A stretch of 63,352 bases of DNA, taken from NCBI GenBank assembly GCA_017618355.1, contig JAFZUL010000046.1:1-63352 (forward strand), in the 5' to 3' direction. Position 1 is the first letter of the stretch, and each line of letters opens with the position of its first letter. A model generated the notes under the pieces. It saw only the letters and a program-made list of their open reading frames with translations, searched no databases and had not been told where the DNA came from. The stretch comes from Muribaculaceae bacterium (GTDB lineage Bacteria; Bacteroidota; Bacteroidia; Bacteroidales; Muribaculaceae). The position numbers were made by a program, and so were the translations under genes. Shown piece after piece: positions 1-8,566 of this stretch.

Positions 1-2018
1 ACAGATGTTTTTCTATTTGTTATTGAAGCATTTAACGTGAGTTTGTTGCCTGCAACTTGATTGCTGGCATTAGCAGCAGGCACACTGCTGCGAACCAATA
101 GACTGGCCTCTGTTAAAGGCTCCACATTAACCGAGCCGGTGCAATACACTTCATTGCCAGCTCGGTCGCCAGTCACTTTTATGGTATTGGTTCCTGAACT
201 TGTCGGGGTGTAGCTTATCGACACGTATCCACTGGAGCCACTGCTGAGGTTGATGGAATTTGCTCCCACACGCTCATTGTTCGCCCAAAGGTAAAAGAAG
301 ATATTATCGGCAAGGCTGTTATTTTTCACTTTCACCAATACCGAAAGGGGGCGATGGACTTTTTTCAATGGGCTATAAGCATTGATATTTGCCGAAACGC
401 CGTCGGTGGTCTCTTCAACATTGTTAATGGCCTTATTGACAACTGTCAGAGTCAAGGTGTTGCCGTTTATTACTGCCTTGATATAATCAAGCCCAGAGAA
501 ATGGCAAGGAAACCAGGTGTAGTTTCCTGTCTCGCGACAGATTGGGCGCAGATAGTAGGTACCGTTAGCAAAGTTTTGACCAAATTGGAAGGTCCTTATG
601 ATGGACTCTGATTTTTCATGAGCGTCTAAAGAATGAGTGGCAGAAAAAGCATACTGTTTAAATGGAGTAAAACCATCAGCCTTATACACCCCCCAACCAA
701 AGTTGTAAGTTCGTGAGACTGGCATCTCATTCCAAATTCTTGCATTAAGATAGAGCTGAAAAGGTTCTGAAGAGTTGCTGCGTGTATAGGTGGTATTATC
801 ACCTATTTTTAATTCAAAACATCGTGCGACCGAGTTTCTCTCACTTGTAGATACTGTGTTGGGTTCCAGACCGATAATAATAGCATTTCCCAGCATGTAA
901 CCATTATTGCCTACAGCGCTGCCTATGCCGCCGCCATTGGGATTTAATGAAGTGAGCAGAAAATAACCGTCATAACTGCCTCTCCATCCCCAATTGAAAT
1001 GGTAATAGCCGTTACCGTCATAGCCATCACATACAAAATCGTGTCCACCATTGTGCTTCCTTCCACCATATATTATTGGACGGTTGGCTCGCAGTTCTGT
1101 CAGGATAAAGTTCTCCCACTGTGAATAGGAGTAATCAACACGAAACAATTTGCGGGCCTTAGGGCTGTAGCGGAAGTAATCGACAAAAACCTCACTAGAA
1201 GAAACCGCATTAGACCCCGACACCCCATACCTCATCTCTACCGACTGGCCGCAATAACGCATCAGCCTTGCCACGGCGTTGTTTGAATTATCTGTTGTTG
1301 AGGTCTCACTGCTGGAATAGTAGTCTTTCATATTGTTCCAATCGAAATTAGCCGAATTCAATGCACTATAAGTTGTGCCATGCATCGAATAGTTTTCATC
1401 ATCCGACTGCGTATAGCCTGGAATTGCTTGGCTTGTTGACGAGGGCCACTTGTGGTAATACATGATTTGCGCCATTGCAGTGGCAGTGCAGCCAGTCACG
1501 CAATAATTACCATTATAAGTTGGGCACCGCAAGTTGAATGGTGCGCTTTGGTCCCACTGGGATGTTAACAGGGGCGACACCGCACTGCCACCTTTGGGAT
1601 GCACATTGCTTTGGCTCCTGTCGATAGTTATCACGCCCTCGTCTAGCATCGCTATCTCCTCCACATACTGGTTAAGCCATGCCTTCATGTTCTCAGGCAC
1701 ATTGGCGGGGTCGAAGTTGCCCTTGTCGCTGTAGCCCAGCACCTGCTCGGTGCGGTCGTCGCCGCTGACGATCACCCAGCCTCTGTCTTTCTCGGCGTTG
1801 AACACATAATAGGCGGCATAGGTTTGAGGGACATTAGCGGTGCGTCGCATTGCCTTCGACGGCTGTGTCGTGGCAACTACACCCAAGCCACGTTCTCTCA
1901 TAAACCGCGCGGCAACACTACGCGCCTGTGCCTCGCTCACCTGCTCGGCACGCATCTCAACACTCACGCTAGCGACGGCGAGAATTGTCAAAAGCAGGAG
2001 AATCCTAAATTTACTCAT
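1..2018 (-). CDS. C10 family cysteine protease (streptopain-like), 3' end cut by window edge
   Basis: A secreted papain-fold protease of the SpeB/interpain family. The frame is open for 672 codons from the ATG at 2018 to base 3, so the C-terminus is outside the window. A signal peptide (about residues 1-24) is followed by a propeptide-like segment. The catalytic domain holds Cys177 in GCTATAMAQIMYYH and His326 in GGHDFVCDGYDG, followed by the family's HFNWGW tryptophan motif. Beyond about residue 430 there are beta-rich, adhesin-like segments of unknown role. The gene lies 49 bp after the LRR-dockerin gene on the same strand with no full promoter between them, so co-transcription is likely. 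Family members degrade host or dietary proteins; the substrate here is unknown. A C-terminal dockerin could lie beyond the edge but cannot be seen. Confidence 0.9.
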   Translation of the reverse strand, partial: MSKFRILLLLTILAVASVSVEMRAEQVSEAQARSVAARFMRERGLGVVATTQPSKAMRRTANVPQTYAAYYVFNAEKDRGWVIVSGDDRTEQVLGYSDKGNFDPANVPENMKAWLNQYVEEIAMLDEGVITIDRSQSNVHPKGGSAVSPLLTSQWDQSAPFNLRCPTYNGNYCVTGCTATAMAQIMYYHKWPSSTSQAIPGYTQSDDENYSMHGTTYSALNSANFDWNNMKDYYSSSETSTTDNSNNAVARLMRYCGQSVEMRYGVSGSNAVSSSEVFVDYFRYSPKARKLFRVDYSYSQWENFILTELRANRPIIYGGRKHNGGHDFVCDGYDGNGYYHFNWGWRGSYDGYFLLTSLNPNGGGIGSAVGNNGYMLGNAIIIGLEPNTVSTSERNSVARCFELKIGDNTTYTRSNSSEPFQLYLNARIWNEMPVSRTYNFGWGVYKADGFTPFKQYAFSATHSLDAHEKSESIIRTFQFGQNFANGTYYLRPICRETGNYTWFPCHFSGLDYIKAVINGNTLTLTVVNKAINNVEETTDGVSANINAYSPLKKVHRPLSVLVKVKNNSLADNIFFYLWANNERVGANSINLSSGSSGYVSISYTPTSSGTNTIKVTGDRAGNEVYCTGSVNVEPLTEASLLVRSSVPAANASNQVAGNKLTLNASITNRKTS

Positions 2019-2067
2019 AAATATCTTGTTTGAGCAATAATTTTCAAATCTCTAATTCTCACAACAT

Positions 2068-5000
2068 TCAGTTCCCTAACAGTACATTATACACAGCCGT
2101 AACGTCGGCGGCAGTAATGTCGCCGTCGCCGGTTTGATCGCCATTAACGATGTGCGAGGTATCGTTATTGAGCAGGAAGTCATATAGAGCGGTCACATCG
2201 GCGGCTGTAACCTCGCCATCTCCGTTCACGTCACCGAGAATGCCACCGCCGCCCGTGGCGGGAAAGAGATTAGTGAAAACCTGGCTCTTGCCGCTTGCCT
2301 CGCTGCTATTGAGCTTGAGATAAGCACTGCCAACGACTGAGTTGGTAGCCACAGTAGGCCTAATAAAGCGCTGGCTGTAAGGACCCGTTGTAGCAGATAT
2401 CCAAAAGTAACCCACATTCTCGTCGACTATATTGACATAGTTGTCAGGAGTTCCCACCAGGTAGTTGGTCGATGGAGCCGTGACGGTACCAGTTGGGCGG
2501 TCGAAGCGTTCTGGTGAATTAGCTTGCAAGTTGGTCAGCAACACGCCTGTTCTGGCGGGTATCTTACTAACCTGTGTCATTGTCAACTCCTTGCCAGTGT
2601 TATTCTTGTTGTAAGCGCTAGCATAATAGGCCTTGACTGCTGTTCCAGAAAAATCAACAGGCACCACCGAGCTGAACATCTCTGTTGAGGCGTAAGGATT
2701 AATCCACACAGCAATTTTGTTGCCGTAGGCAGTGCCCCAAGAGTTAGCCTTGTTAAGGTATACATGAGCAAGATGATTGGGAACATATACACCGTATTTG
2801 ATGTTCTGACTCCACACACATTGCCCCATGGTGGGCACTGAAATGTCGGGGAAGTATATAGAGTTCAGAGTTGAGGTGCATAATGAATAACTCTCCAGAG
2901 TTGTTACCGTGCTCGGGATTCTCACCTCGCCAGCAATTTTGCTCCCGTAGAAGGCATCATGACCGATGAAAGTAAGACCATCGGGCAGTAAAAGCGGATG
3001 AGCAGCATAGGCACAGTTGCGGAACGCGCTCTGTCCAATGCGTGTCACTGCGCCGGGGATGTTGCCACCGGTGAACTTACTGCCATAGAGCAGCGAGTCG
3101 CCAATCTCGGTAATGAGATAACTGCGCTTGTCGGTGCTCACGGTTCTGTCCTCTTCCGAAATAGAGAAACCATAATTGCCTGTGCTGGTTGAGTTCTGGA
3201 TATTTGGGTGATAAACATATTTAGCTTTCCCGGCATAGGTCGAGTTCTGGAAAGTGACAGGCGATGTGCTGGTGATGGTTAAGAAATACTTGCCGTCATA
3301 GTTGTTGCCATAGGCATAATCGTAGGCTCCAGCGCTGATATAGCTGGCACGGCTGCTAAGCTTGCTGTTCTGCTTATACTGATTTACTACTCCAGTTGGC
3401 ACGAGGATTTTGCAAGTGCTGGGGACACCGGTCAGGTCCCATCCCGTATAGTTGTACCAAACACTTCCACTCTTGTTCAGCACCAATTCGGAGAGCGTGG
3501 TAGTGCCCGCGCAGAAATTGCCATACATAGAGCCTATAGAGTTTGGCACTATAATGCGGCTATATTTGCCATTGCCGAATGAATAAGATCCAAGTCTTGC
3601 CACTCCATAGGGCAATGCTACGGTTCCTGTAAGCCCCGACCCGTAAAAAGCGTAGTCCTCAATGCAGTAGAGATTATGAGTGAAAGCATAGCTAGTTATT
3701 GCCTGGTCCCTGAAGGCATTAGCACCAATAGTGTCGATATTGACACAGCCACTGACAGTGAAGGAGTTTGGTCGGTTGAAGGCATACTCGCCAATTCGGT
3801 TGACCACGTAGTTTTTGTTTCCTATAATAACACTGGCCGGGATAGTAATTGCATTATTACTACTATTGTCATAAGATGTAACTCCGTTGCACACCACTCT
3901 TACGCTGCCGTCATAGGTGTTGCCATCGGCACCAGTGACACTGGCGTTACTGGTGACGGTATAAGCAATCATGTTAGAGAAATGTGAATAGTCTGGGGAG
4001 TCATAGGCCTGCTTGCCTAAATAATTGACATTATAAAACCCTGTCCACCCGGCATCGGCATAATTCGAGGTTTTGCCGTAGGGCACATAAAGGCGCATAT
4101 TGGAGTTGTCTCCAAAGCAGGTGCTCGCCATCACAGTGGGCGGTGTTGCCATGTTGCAAATAATCCAAAGGGTACTTTTGCTGTCTCTAAATACTCGGTC
4201 GTTGCTCAGGCTTGTGACCGAACTGGGAATGCGCACATATTGAAGGTTGGTGGTATTATAGAATGCGCCAGTGCTAACAGACGTGACACCATAGGGGAGC
4301 ATGGCATGTGTGATTTGGGTGCAGTTGGCGTGACTCCAGTTCCATACTGTTTTGAGCGTGGAGGGATAATCCATTTCTCCAGTCTTGGCATTGGGGACTT
4401 TATATAACACTGACTTGTTGTAATTATAGAAACATCCATCGTAGATAGAGTATTTTGTGCTGCCTGAAGCCAGTTCAAATGCAGTGAGCGATTCAAAACG
4501 CAGGAAAGATGTAGCGTAAAAACTGAAGTTAGAACTGGGCAGCACCAGCTTAGTAACATTTTGGATTCCCGAGTTTGCACCTTGAGAATCGAAAAACTTG
4601 AGGTTGTTTAGATTGGTCAAATCAATGGTCTTGAGCGTGCTTTGTCCCTGGAAGGCATTTTCGCCGATGGTGTCTATAGAGAAGTAGAGACCGCCAACGG
4701 AGTAGGTGCTAGCGGTAGGCCTATAGGTCGTACTGCTGCCATCTGGAAAGCCCGTTAGTGTTGCGCTGTGAACATCTGAGAAGTCCTTGTTGTCGGGCCA
4801 GCCCATGCAGTAAGTTCCTCCATCGGTCATATAAAAATCATAAGCATTGGCTGAATATGAAACATTGGCAAACTTCGAAAAAGCCGAATGGGCCTTGTAT
4901 TCAGCGGGGGTCTTGCGCGACTGATATGGAATGTAGAGATTCATGTTGCTGTTGCTTGGGAATGCCGAGTTATACACCGTCTTTGGGAAACTGAACCCTG

Positions 5001-5418
5001 CATAGTAAACAGTAGTGAGTGCTGAACATCCTGTAAAAACATCAAAATTGATTACCTTGATTGAGCTTGGCAGGCGCACTCTGGTTAGACCAGTGCAGCC
5101 CTGGAAAGCGTAGGCCATGATATTATTCACGCCGTAGCGAATTGTCACGCTCACGATATTGGTCTTGTTCTGAAAGGAATTGGCGCTGATTCCCTTCACG
5201 CTATAGGTAGTACCGTTGTAAGAGACCAGCGATGGTATGGTAACGCTAAGATTTGATTGGCTCTGAGCCGCCGAGGTCAATCCAGTGCAATAGACCAAAT
5301 TAGTACTTCCTTGGGTTTCATAGGTATAATCGCCTACGGAGAATGTCATTCCCCAAGTACCAAAAGCCGTCATCGCCATGAGCACAACTGCAAAGATTTT
5401 TAATGATTTTGTTTTCAT
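2068..5418 (-). CDS. BspA-like leucine-rich repeat surface protein with C-terminal dockerin
   Basis: An exported 1116-residue protein with an N-terminal signal peptide ending near residue 24. The body is made of LRR_5/BspA-type repeats of the form 'IGxxAFxNC..L..V.LP.S', interrupted by longer strand-rich inserts. The last 55 residues (1062-1116) form a type I dockerin: two calcium-loop/helix units starting DVNGDGEVTAAD and DQTGDGDITAAD. BspA proteins are surface adhesins in oral and gut Bacteroidales and Trichomonas; binding to a host or food ligand is inferred. It has a complete Bacteroidetes promoter at 5470-5501 and is followed by the C10 protease gene. Confidence 0.9.
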   Translation of the reverse strand: MKTKSLKIFAVVLMAMTAFGTWGMTFSVGDYTYETQGSTNLVYCTGLTSAAQSQSNLSVTIPSLVSYNGTTYSVKGISANSFQNKTNIVSVTIRYGVNNIMAYAFQGCTGLTRVRLPSSIKVINFDVFTGCSALTTVYYAGFSFPKTVYNSAFPSNSNMNLYIPYQSRKTPAEYKAHSAFSKFANVSYSANAYDFYMTDGGTYCMGWPDNKDFSDVHSATLTGFPDGSSTTYRPTASTYSVGGLYFSIDTIGENAFQGQSTLKTIDLTNLNNLKFFDSQGANSGIQNVTKLVLPSSNFSFYATSFLRFESLTAFELASGSTKYSIYDGCFYNYNKSVLYKVPNAKTGEMDYPSTLKTVWNWSHANCTQITHAMLPYGVTSVSTGAFYNTTNLQYVRIPSSVTSLSNDRVFRDSKSTLWIICNMATPPTVMASTCFGDNSNMRLYVPYGKTSNYADAGWTGFYNVNYLGKQAYDSPDYSHFSNMIAYTVTSNASVTGADGNTYDGSVRVVCNGVTSYDNSSNNAITIPASVIIGNKNYVVNRIGEYAFNRPNSFTVSGCVNIDTIGANAFRDQAITSYAFTHNLYCIEDYAFYGSGLTGTVALPYGVARLGSYSFGNGKYSRIIVPNSIGSMYGNFCAGTTTLSELVLNKSGSVWYNYTGWDLTGVPSTCKILVPTGVVNQYKQNSKLSSRASYISAGAYDYAYGNNYDGKYFLTITSTSPVTFQNSTYAGKAKYVYHPNIQNSTSTGNYGFSISEEDRTVSTDKRSYLITEIGDSLLYGSKFTGGNIPGAVTRIGQSAFRNCAYAAHPLLLPDGLTFIGHDAFYGSKIAGEVRIPSTVTTLESYSLCTSTLNSIYFPDISVPTMGQCVWSQNIKYGVYVPNHLAHVYLNKANSWGTAYGNKIAVWINPYASTEMFSSVVPVDFSGTAVKAYYASAYNKNNTGKELTMTQVSKIPARTGVLLTNLQANSPERFDRPTGTVTAPSTNYLVGTPDNYVNIVDENVGYFWISATTGPYSQRFIRPTVATNSVVGSAYLKLNSSEASGKSQVFTNLFPATGGGGILGDVNGDGEVTAADVTALYDFLLNNDTSHIVNGDQTGDGDITAADVTAVYNVLLGN

Positions 5419-5469
5419 AATGATTATATGTTTTAGTAATTAGTTTTTATCAAAGGTCCAATCTGCTTA

Positions 5470-5501
5470 CAAATTTATGATAATTCTTTATAATGAACAA
5501 A
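5470..5501 (-). promoter_or_regulatory. Bacteroidetes -33/-7 promoter of the LRR-dockerin gene
   Basis: On the minus strand TTTG (5501-5498) and TAAATTTG (5477-5470) are 20 bp apart, matching TTTG-N19-21-TAnnTTTG. Predicted leader is about 45 nt to the ATG at 5418. It lies just beyond the frr terminator. Confidence 0.7.
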
Positions 5502-5502
5502 A

Positions 5503-5535
5503 AAATCACAAGAAAAAATCAATTTCTTGTGATTC
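5503..5535 (-). terminator. Rho-independent terminator of frr
   Basis: Inverted repeat AATCACAAGAAA (5504-5515) / TTTCTTGTGATT (5523-5534), followed on the minus strand by a T-run, 26 bp after the frr stop. Confidence 0.8.
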
Positions 5536-5560
5536 CTTTCAAATTTATGAAAAATTTCTA

Positions 5561-6121
5561 CTACACGGTGAGAATCTCTTTCTCCTTAGCGGCGAACACT
5601 TCGTCAATCTTCTTGAGGAACTTGTCGTGAAGCTTTTGAACTTTCTCCTCTCCGTCCTTTTGGGCATCCTCGGGCATACCGTTCTTCACGGCTTTCTTTA
5701 AGCCCTCAATCATCTCGCGGCGGGCATTGCGCACGCTCACCTTTGCCTTCTCGGTCTCGGCCTTGGCGTCCTTCACAAGCTGCTTGCGGCGCTCCTCGGT
5801 CAGTGGCGGGAAATTCAAGCGGATAATCTCACCGTTGTTCTCGGGGGTGATGCCGATGTTGGAGTCGAGAATCGCCTTCTCAATCACCTTTATCATAGGT
5901 TTCTCCCAAGGAGTGATAGTGATGCTGCGGGCATCGGGCACGGCAACGTTGGCAACGTTGGCGATAGGCATCATTGATCCATAGTATTCCACCTTCACTG
6001 GCTCCAAGATTTTAGGATTAGCTTTGCCAGCACGCACGCGCGACAAAGTCTCGTCAAGATAAGCCACAGCCTCGTTCATCCTCTTCTCGGCTGCATCAAG
6101 ATAAGTTTTTACGTCTTCCAT
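5561..6121 (-). CDS. frr: Ribosome recycling factor
   Basis: Splits post-termination 70S ribosomes together with EF-G in the cytoplasm. 186 residues, the usual length. The family pattern is clear: the N-terminal helix 'AEKRMNEAVAYLDETLSRVRAG', the segment VEYYGSMMPIANVANV..PDAR, and the helix KQLVKDAKAETEKAKVSVRNAR. Start is the ATG at 6121. A promoter at 6172-6203 and a terminator at 5503-5535 suggest it is transcribed alone. In many Bacteroidetes frr sits near pyrH or tsf; neither is present here. Confidence 0.97.
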   Translation of the reverse strand: MEDVKTYLDAAEKRMNEAVAYLDETLSRVRAGKANPKILEPVKVEYYGSMMPIANVANVAVPDARSITITPWEKPMIKVIEKAILDSNIGITPENNGEIIRLNFPPLTEERRKQLVKDAKAETEKAKVSVRNARREMIEGLKKAVKNGMPEDAQKDGEEKVQKLHDKFLKKIDEVFAAKEKEILTV

Positions 6122-6171
6122 AATAATATGTTTTTTTTAGTTATAAATATGCGTTTTAATTTTTCAAGCCA

Positions 6172-6203
6172 CAAAAATAATTATTTTTTAGTTTCGTTGC
6201 AAA
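6172..6203 (-). promoter_or_regulatory. -33/-7 promoter of frr
   Basis: Minus strand TTTG (6203-6200), 20-bp spacer, TATTTTTG (6179-6172). Leader about 44 nt. Confidence 0.7.
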
Positions 6204-6290
6204 AAAAATGCCAAAAAGTTGTTTTTAGTCTTTTTGTTCTGTATGTTGTGATAGCATCGCAACACACTAGACCACTCACAAGACCAGGCA

Positions 6291-7520
6291 TCACCTGAAA
6301 GTGAGCACCGAGCAGTGGTCGAGGGTGAGTTGCTGGGCGGCTTGCTGCAGCTGCTCAGGGGTCACGCTGAGGATGCAGTCGATGTTGTCCTGAAGGGTGC
6401 CCACACGGTTATAGTAGAGCAGCCCCCTACCCGCTCCCATTGCGGTAAACTCGGCGTTGTCGCTGGCTACCAGCAGCTGTCCGCTGTACTGCCGCTTATA
6501 AGCATCGAGACGGCGGTCGCTCATCGGTGCCTGTGCCAGCGAGTTGATGGTATGGTCGATAAGGCGAAGGGCCTTCTTAAGCTTCTCGTGCTCGCAGCCG
6601 AGGTAAATCTGTATCATTCCGCAGTCGGCGAAGGTCACGAGCGACGACTCCACGGTATATACCAGTCCTCGCTTCTCACGAAGACTCACATTCAAAAGCG
6701 AGTTCATGCCAGGTCCACCCAAAATATTGTTGAGCAACGACATAGCGAAACGCTCATCATCATACATGCCCGCTACTCTCGCACCCACTATGGTGTGAGA
6801 CTGGTGCAGACCCAAATCAACCACCTTGCGCTGCGGCTCGAGGGCGACAGGTGCTTTGCGCTTTATGCCTCGCTTGGCATGCGAGAGGATACTGAAGTAT
6901 TTCTCGGCAAGACGGAACACCTTCTCGGCGGGCGTGCTGCCTAGCGAGAAGAACACCATATTGCTTGGCACATAGAGGCGTTTGAGCCAGTCGAGGCAAT
7001 GGCCCGAAGTGAGTCTCCGCAGGTCTTTCTCCTCGCCTAAGATGTTATGGCCCAACTGACTGCCAGCGAGCAGCATATCTTCAAAGTCGTCATATACTGC
7101 CTCGCTCGGTGAGTCGCGGTAGCTTGCGACCTCCTCAAGCACCACATCGAGCTCGGTGACGAGTTCGTGCTCGGGGAAGACTGAATTCTCCACCAGGTCG
7201 GCAATCAGCTCCACGGCACGCTCCAGATGCTCCACAGGAAAGATGCAGTAGAGCATTGTGCTCTCCTTGGTGGTATAAGCGTTCAGTTCACCTCCCACCT
7301 GCTCCATGCGGTTGTTGATGCGCGTGGACGAGCGGCGTTTTGTGCCTTTGAAGATGGTGTGCTCCACAAAGTGAGCCAGCCCATACTGCCCCACCATCTC
7401 GTCGCGGCTGCCAGCATTCACCGCCAGCCCGCACCACGCCACAAGCGAATTGCGATGCACATGCACCAACCGCAAACCATTAGTCAAAGTGTGAAGAGCT
7501 ATATTTTCGTTGTTGTGCAT
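6291..7520 (-). CDS. M16 family zinc peptidase (insulinase/processing-peptidase type)
   Basis: 409 residues with the inverted zinc motif HxxEH as HFVEH (His50, Glu53, His54) and the distal glutamate in VVLEEVASYRD (Glu129/130), at the usual spacing. Two M16 halves are present: the catalytic half (about 1-200) and a second half (about 215-409) with 'LLNNILGGPGMNSLLNVSLREKRGLVYTV', the R/Y motif typical of the C-terminal lobe. There is no signal peptide, so it is probably cytoplasmic. Members degrade peptides; the substrate here is unknown. It lies 88 bp downstream of the S24 regulator, with a paired short-unit array in the gap. Confidence 0.93.
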   Translation of the reverse strand: MHNNENIALHTLTNGLRLVHVHRNSLVAWCGLAVNAGSRDEMVGQYGLAHFVEHTIFKGTKRRSSTRINNRMEQVGGELNAYTTKESTMLYCIFPVEHLERAVELIADLVENSVFPEHELVTELDVVLEEVASYRDSPSEAVYDDFEDMLLAGSQLGHNILGEEKDLRRLTSGHCLDWLKRLYVPSNMVFFSLGSTPAEKVFRLAEKYFSILSHAKRGIKRKAPVALEPQRKVVDLGLHQSHTIVGARVAGMYDDERFAMSLLNNILGGPGMNSLLNVSLREKRGLVYTVESSLVTFADCGMIQIYLGCEHEKLKKALRLIDHTINSLAQAPMSDRRLDAYKRQYSGQLLVASDNAEFTAMGAGRGLLYYNRVGTLQDNIDCILSVTPEQLQQAAQQLTLDHCSVLTFR

Positions 7521-7534
7521 TATTTTAAATAATA

Positions 7535-7566
7535 AAAGGATTCAAAGGAATAAAGGAATTAAAGGC
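7535..7566 (-). repeat. Degenerate 8-9 bp unit array upstream of the M16 peptidase
   Basis: On the plus strand the units are AAAGGATTC, AAAGGAAT, AAAGGAATT, AAAGGC. On the coding strand it reads CCTTTAATT-like and stops 14 bp before the start codon. A related 9-bp array lies at 19008-19043. Confidence 0.7.
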
Positions 7567-7573
7567 TATGAAC

Positions 7574-7608
7574 TCCGTTCCACTTTTCACTTTCCACGTT
7601 CCACTTAA
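7574..7608 (-). repeat. Heptamer array directly after the S24 regulator stop codon
   Basis: Five consecutive 7-bp units in register: TCCGTTC, CACTTTT, CACTTTC, CACGTTC, CACTTAA. The coding-strand unit is like GAAAGTG. It ends at the base next to the stop codon (7609). Confidence 0.75.
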
Positions 7609-8307
7609 TCACATTCTCGTATCGACATGGATGATATTCTGCACGAACATCAGGTCTCGGATTTCGCTACGCTCGATTTCCATATCGTCATATCTCTTGT
7701 TCTCGCTGCGCAGAATCACCATAGCAGGATTATCGTGACGGCGGATGTACTTGACAAGGCGGTAATCGTCAAGGATGACGACATAAATCTGCCCCCAGAA
7801 TATCTGGCGCAGGTTACTCAGTTCACGCACAGCGATATAGTCGCCGTTGCGAATCACAGGACTCATCGAATCACCACTAACGCGCACAATGCGGCACTGC
7901 GAACTCGTCATATCTGGGAGATCAACATAGCCCACTATCTGGTCATCGGTAAACATGCGCGCCTGTGGCAGATAGCCTGCTGTTACGTCGATATCATAAA
8001 CTGGCGTGCCGCGTTTTGCCACCACAGCGCTTGGCTCGGTAACGATGCGTGTGTCGGGCACCGTGACAAGCTGTTGGGGATGCTGTTTGGCAAACGGCAA
8101 GTCCTCGCCAGTCTCAAGCCACTGTTTCGACACCCCAAGATTCACCACAATCTTGTTAATCAGCGCCTCGCTCATCGCCAGACGACCATTGAGGTACTTC
8201 GATAAGTTCGATGTGTCAATATCTATTTTCTGAGCAAAATCTACCTGGCGGTAGTTCAGCTCCTTCATTAAGAACTTAATACGTTCAGCTACTGCGTTGT
8301 TGTCCAT
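7609..8307 (-). CDS. XRE-family regulator with S24 (LexA/CI-like) self-cleaving domain
   Basis: DNA-binding repressor-type protein. I place the start at the ATG at 8307 (232 residues) rather than an upstream TTG at 8328. Residues about 5-60 form an HTH (RQVDFAQKIDIDTSNLSKYL). Residues about 105-225 form an S24 peptidase with Ser147 in VSGDSM and Lys186 in RLVKYI as the catalytic dyad, and an Ala110-Gly111 cleavage site in DVTAGY. In this family RecA-stimulated self-cleavage lifts repression, so DNA-damage control is likely. No phage genes are nearby. Dyad symmetries directly upstream (8324-8362) may be its own operator. It is divergent to the ThrE exporter gene. Confidence 0.92.
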   Translation of the reverse strand: MDNNAVAERIKFLMKELNYRQVDFAQKIDIDTSNLSKYLNGRLAMSEALINKIVVNLGVSKQWLETGEDLPFAKQHPQQLVTVPDTRIVTEPSAVVAKRGTPVYDIDVTAGYLPQARMFTDDQIVGYVDLPDMTSSQCRIVRVSGDSMSPVIRNGDYIAVRELSNLRQIFWGQIYVVILDDYRLVKYIRRHDNPAMVILRSENKRYDDMEIERSEIRDLMFVQNIIHVDTRM

Positions 8308-8323
8308 AGTAAGATTATTTAAT

Positions 8324-8370
8324 GCCAATATTTTGTGGCAAAATTACCATATTTTTGGTAATTTACCAAA
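8324..8370. promoter_or_regulatory. Dyad-symmetric candidate operators upstream of the S24 regulator
   Basis: GCCA-N8-TGGC and the perfect inverted repeat ATTACCA (8343-8349) - 6 bp - TGGTAAT (8356-8362), followed by a further half site ACCA at 8365-8368. They lie 17-63 bp upstream of the ATG, where an autorepressor would bind. Function is inferred. Confidence 0.5.
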
Positions 8371-8394
8371 TAATCTCAACATTTTTTCAAAAAT

Positions 8395-8456
8395 CAGCAA
8401 AAAGGGTCGGTTCTTTTTTGCCGTTTTCAGCAAAAGGGGTCGGTTCCTTTTTGCTG
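8395..8456. repeat. Two tandem 29-bp imperfect palindromes, 33-bp period
   Basis: Copy 1 is at 8395-8423 and copy 2 at 8428-8456. Each has the form CAGCAAAA(A/G)GGG-TCGG-TTC(C/T)TTTTTGC(T/C)G, so it is both directly repeated and internally palindromic. They lie between the divergent S24 regulator and the ThrE exporter. Confidence 0.7.
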
Positions 8457-8566
8457 ATTTTGAAGATTTTTGGGCGATTTTTTGCGGGATTTGAGAAAAA
8501 TTCGGAAATTTGCGAGCTATTTGTTTAAGGTGGGCTTGCCATCAAGCATCATAAAGTATTGAAAAC

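Noticed and set aside
7609-8307. S24 repressor as a sign of a prophage
   Set aside because: No phage structural, replication or integrase genes in either direction.
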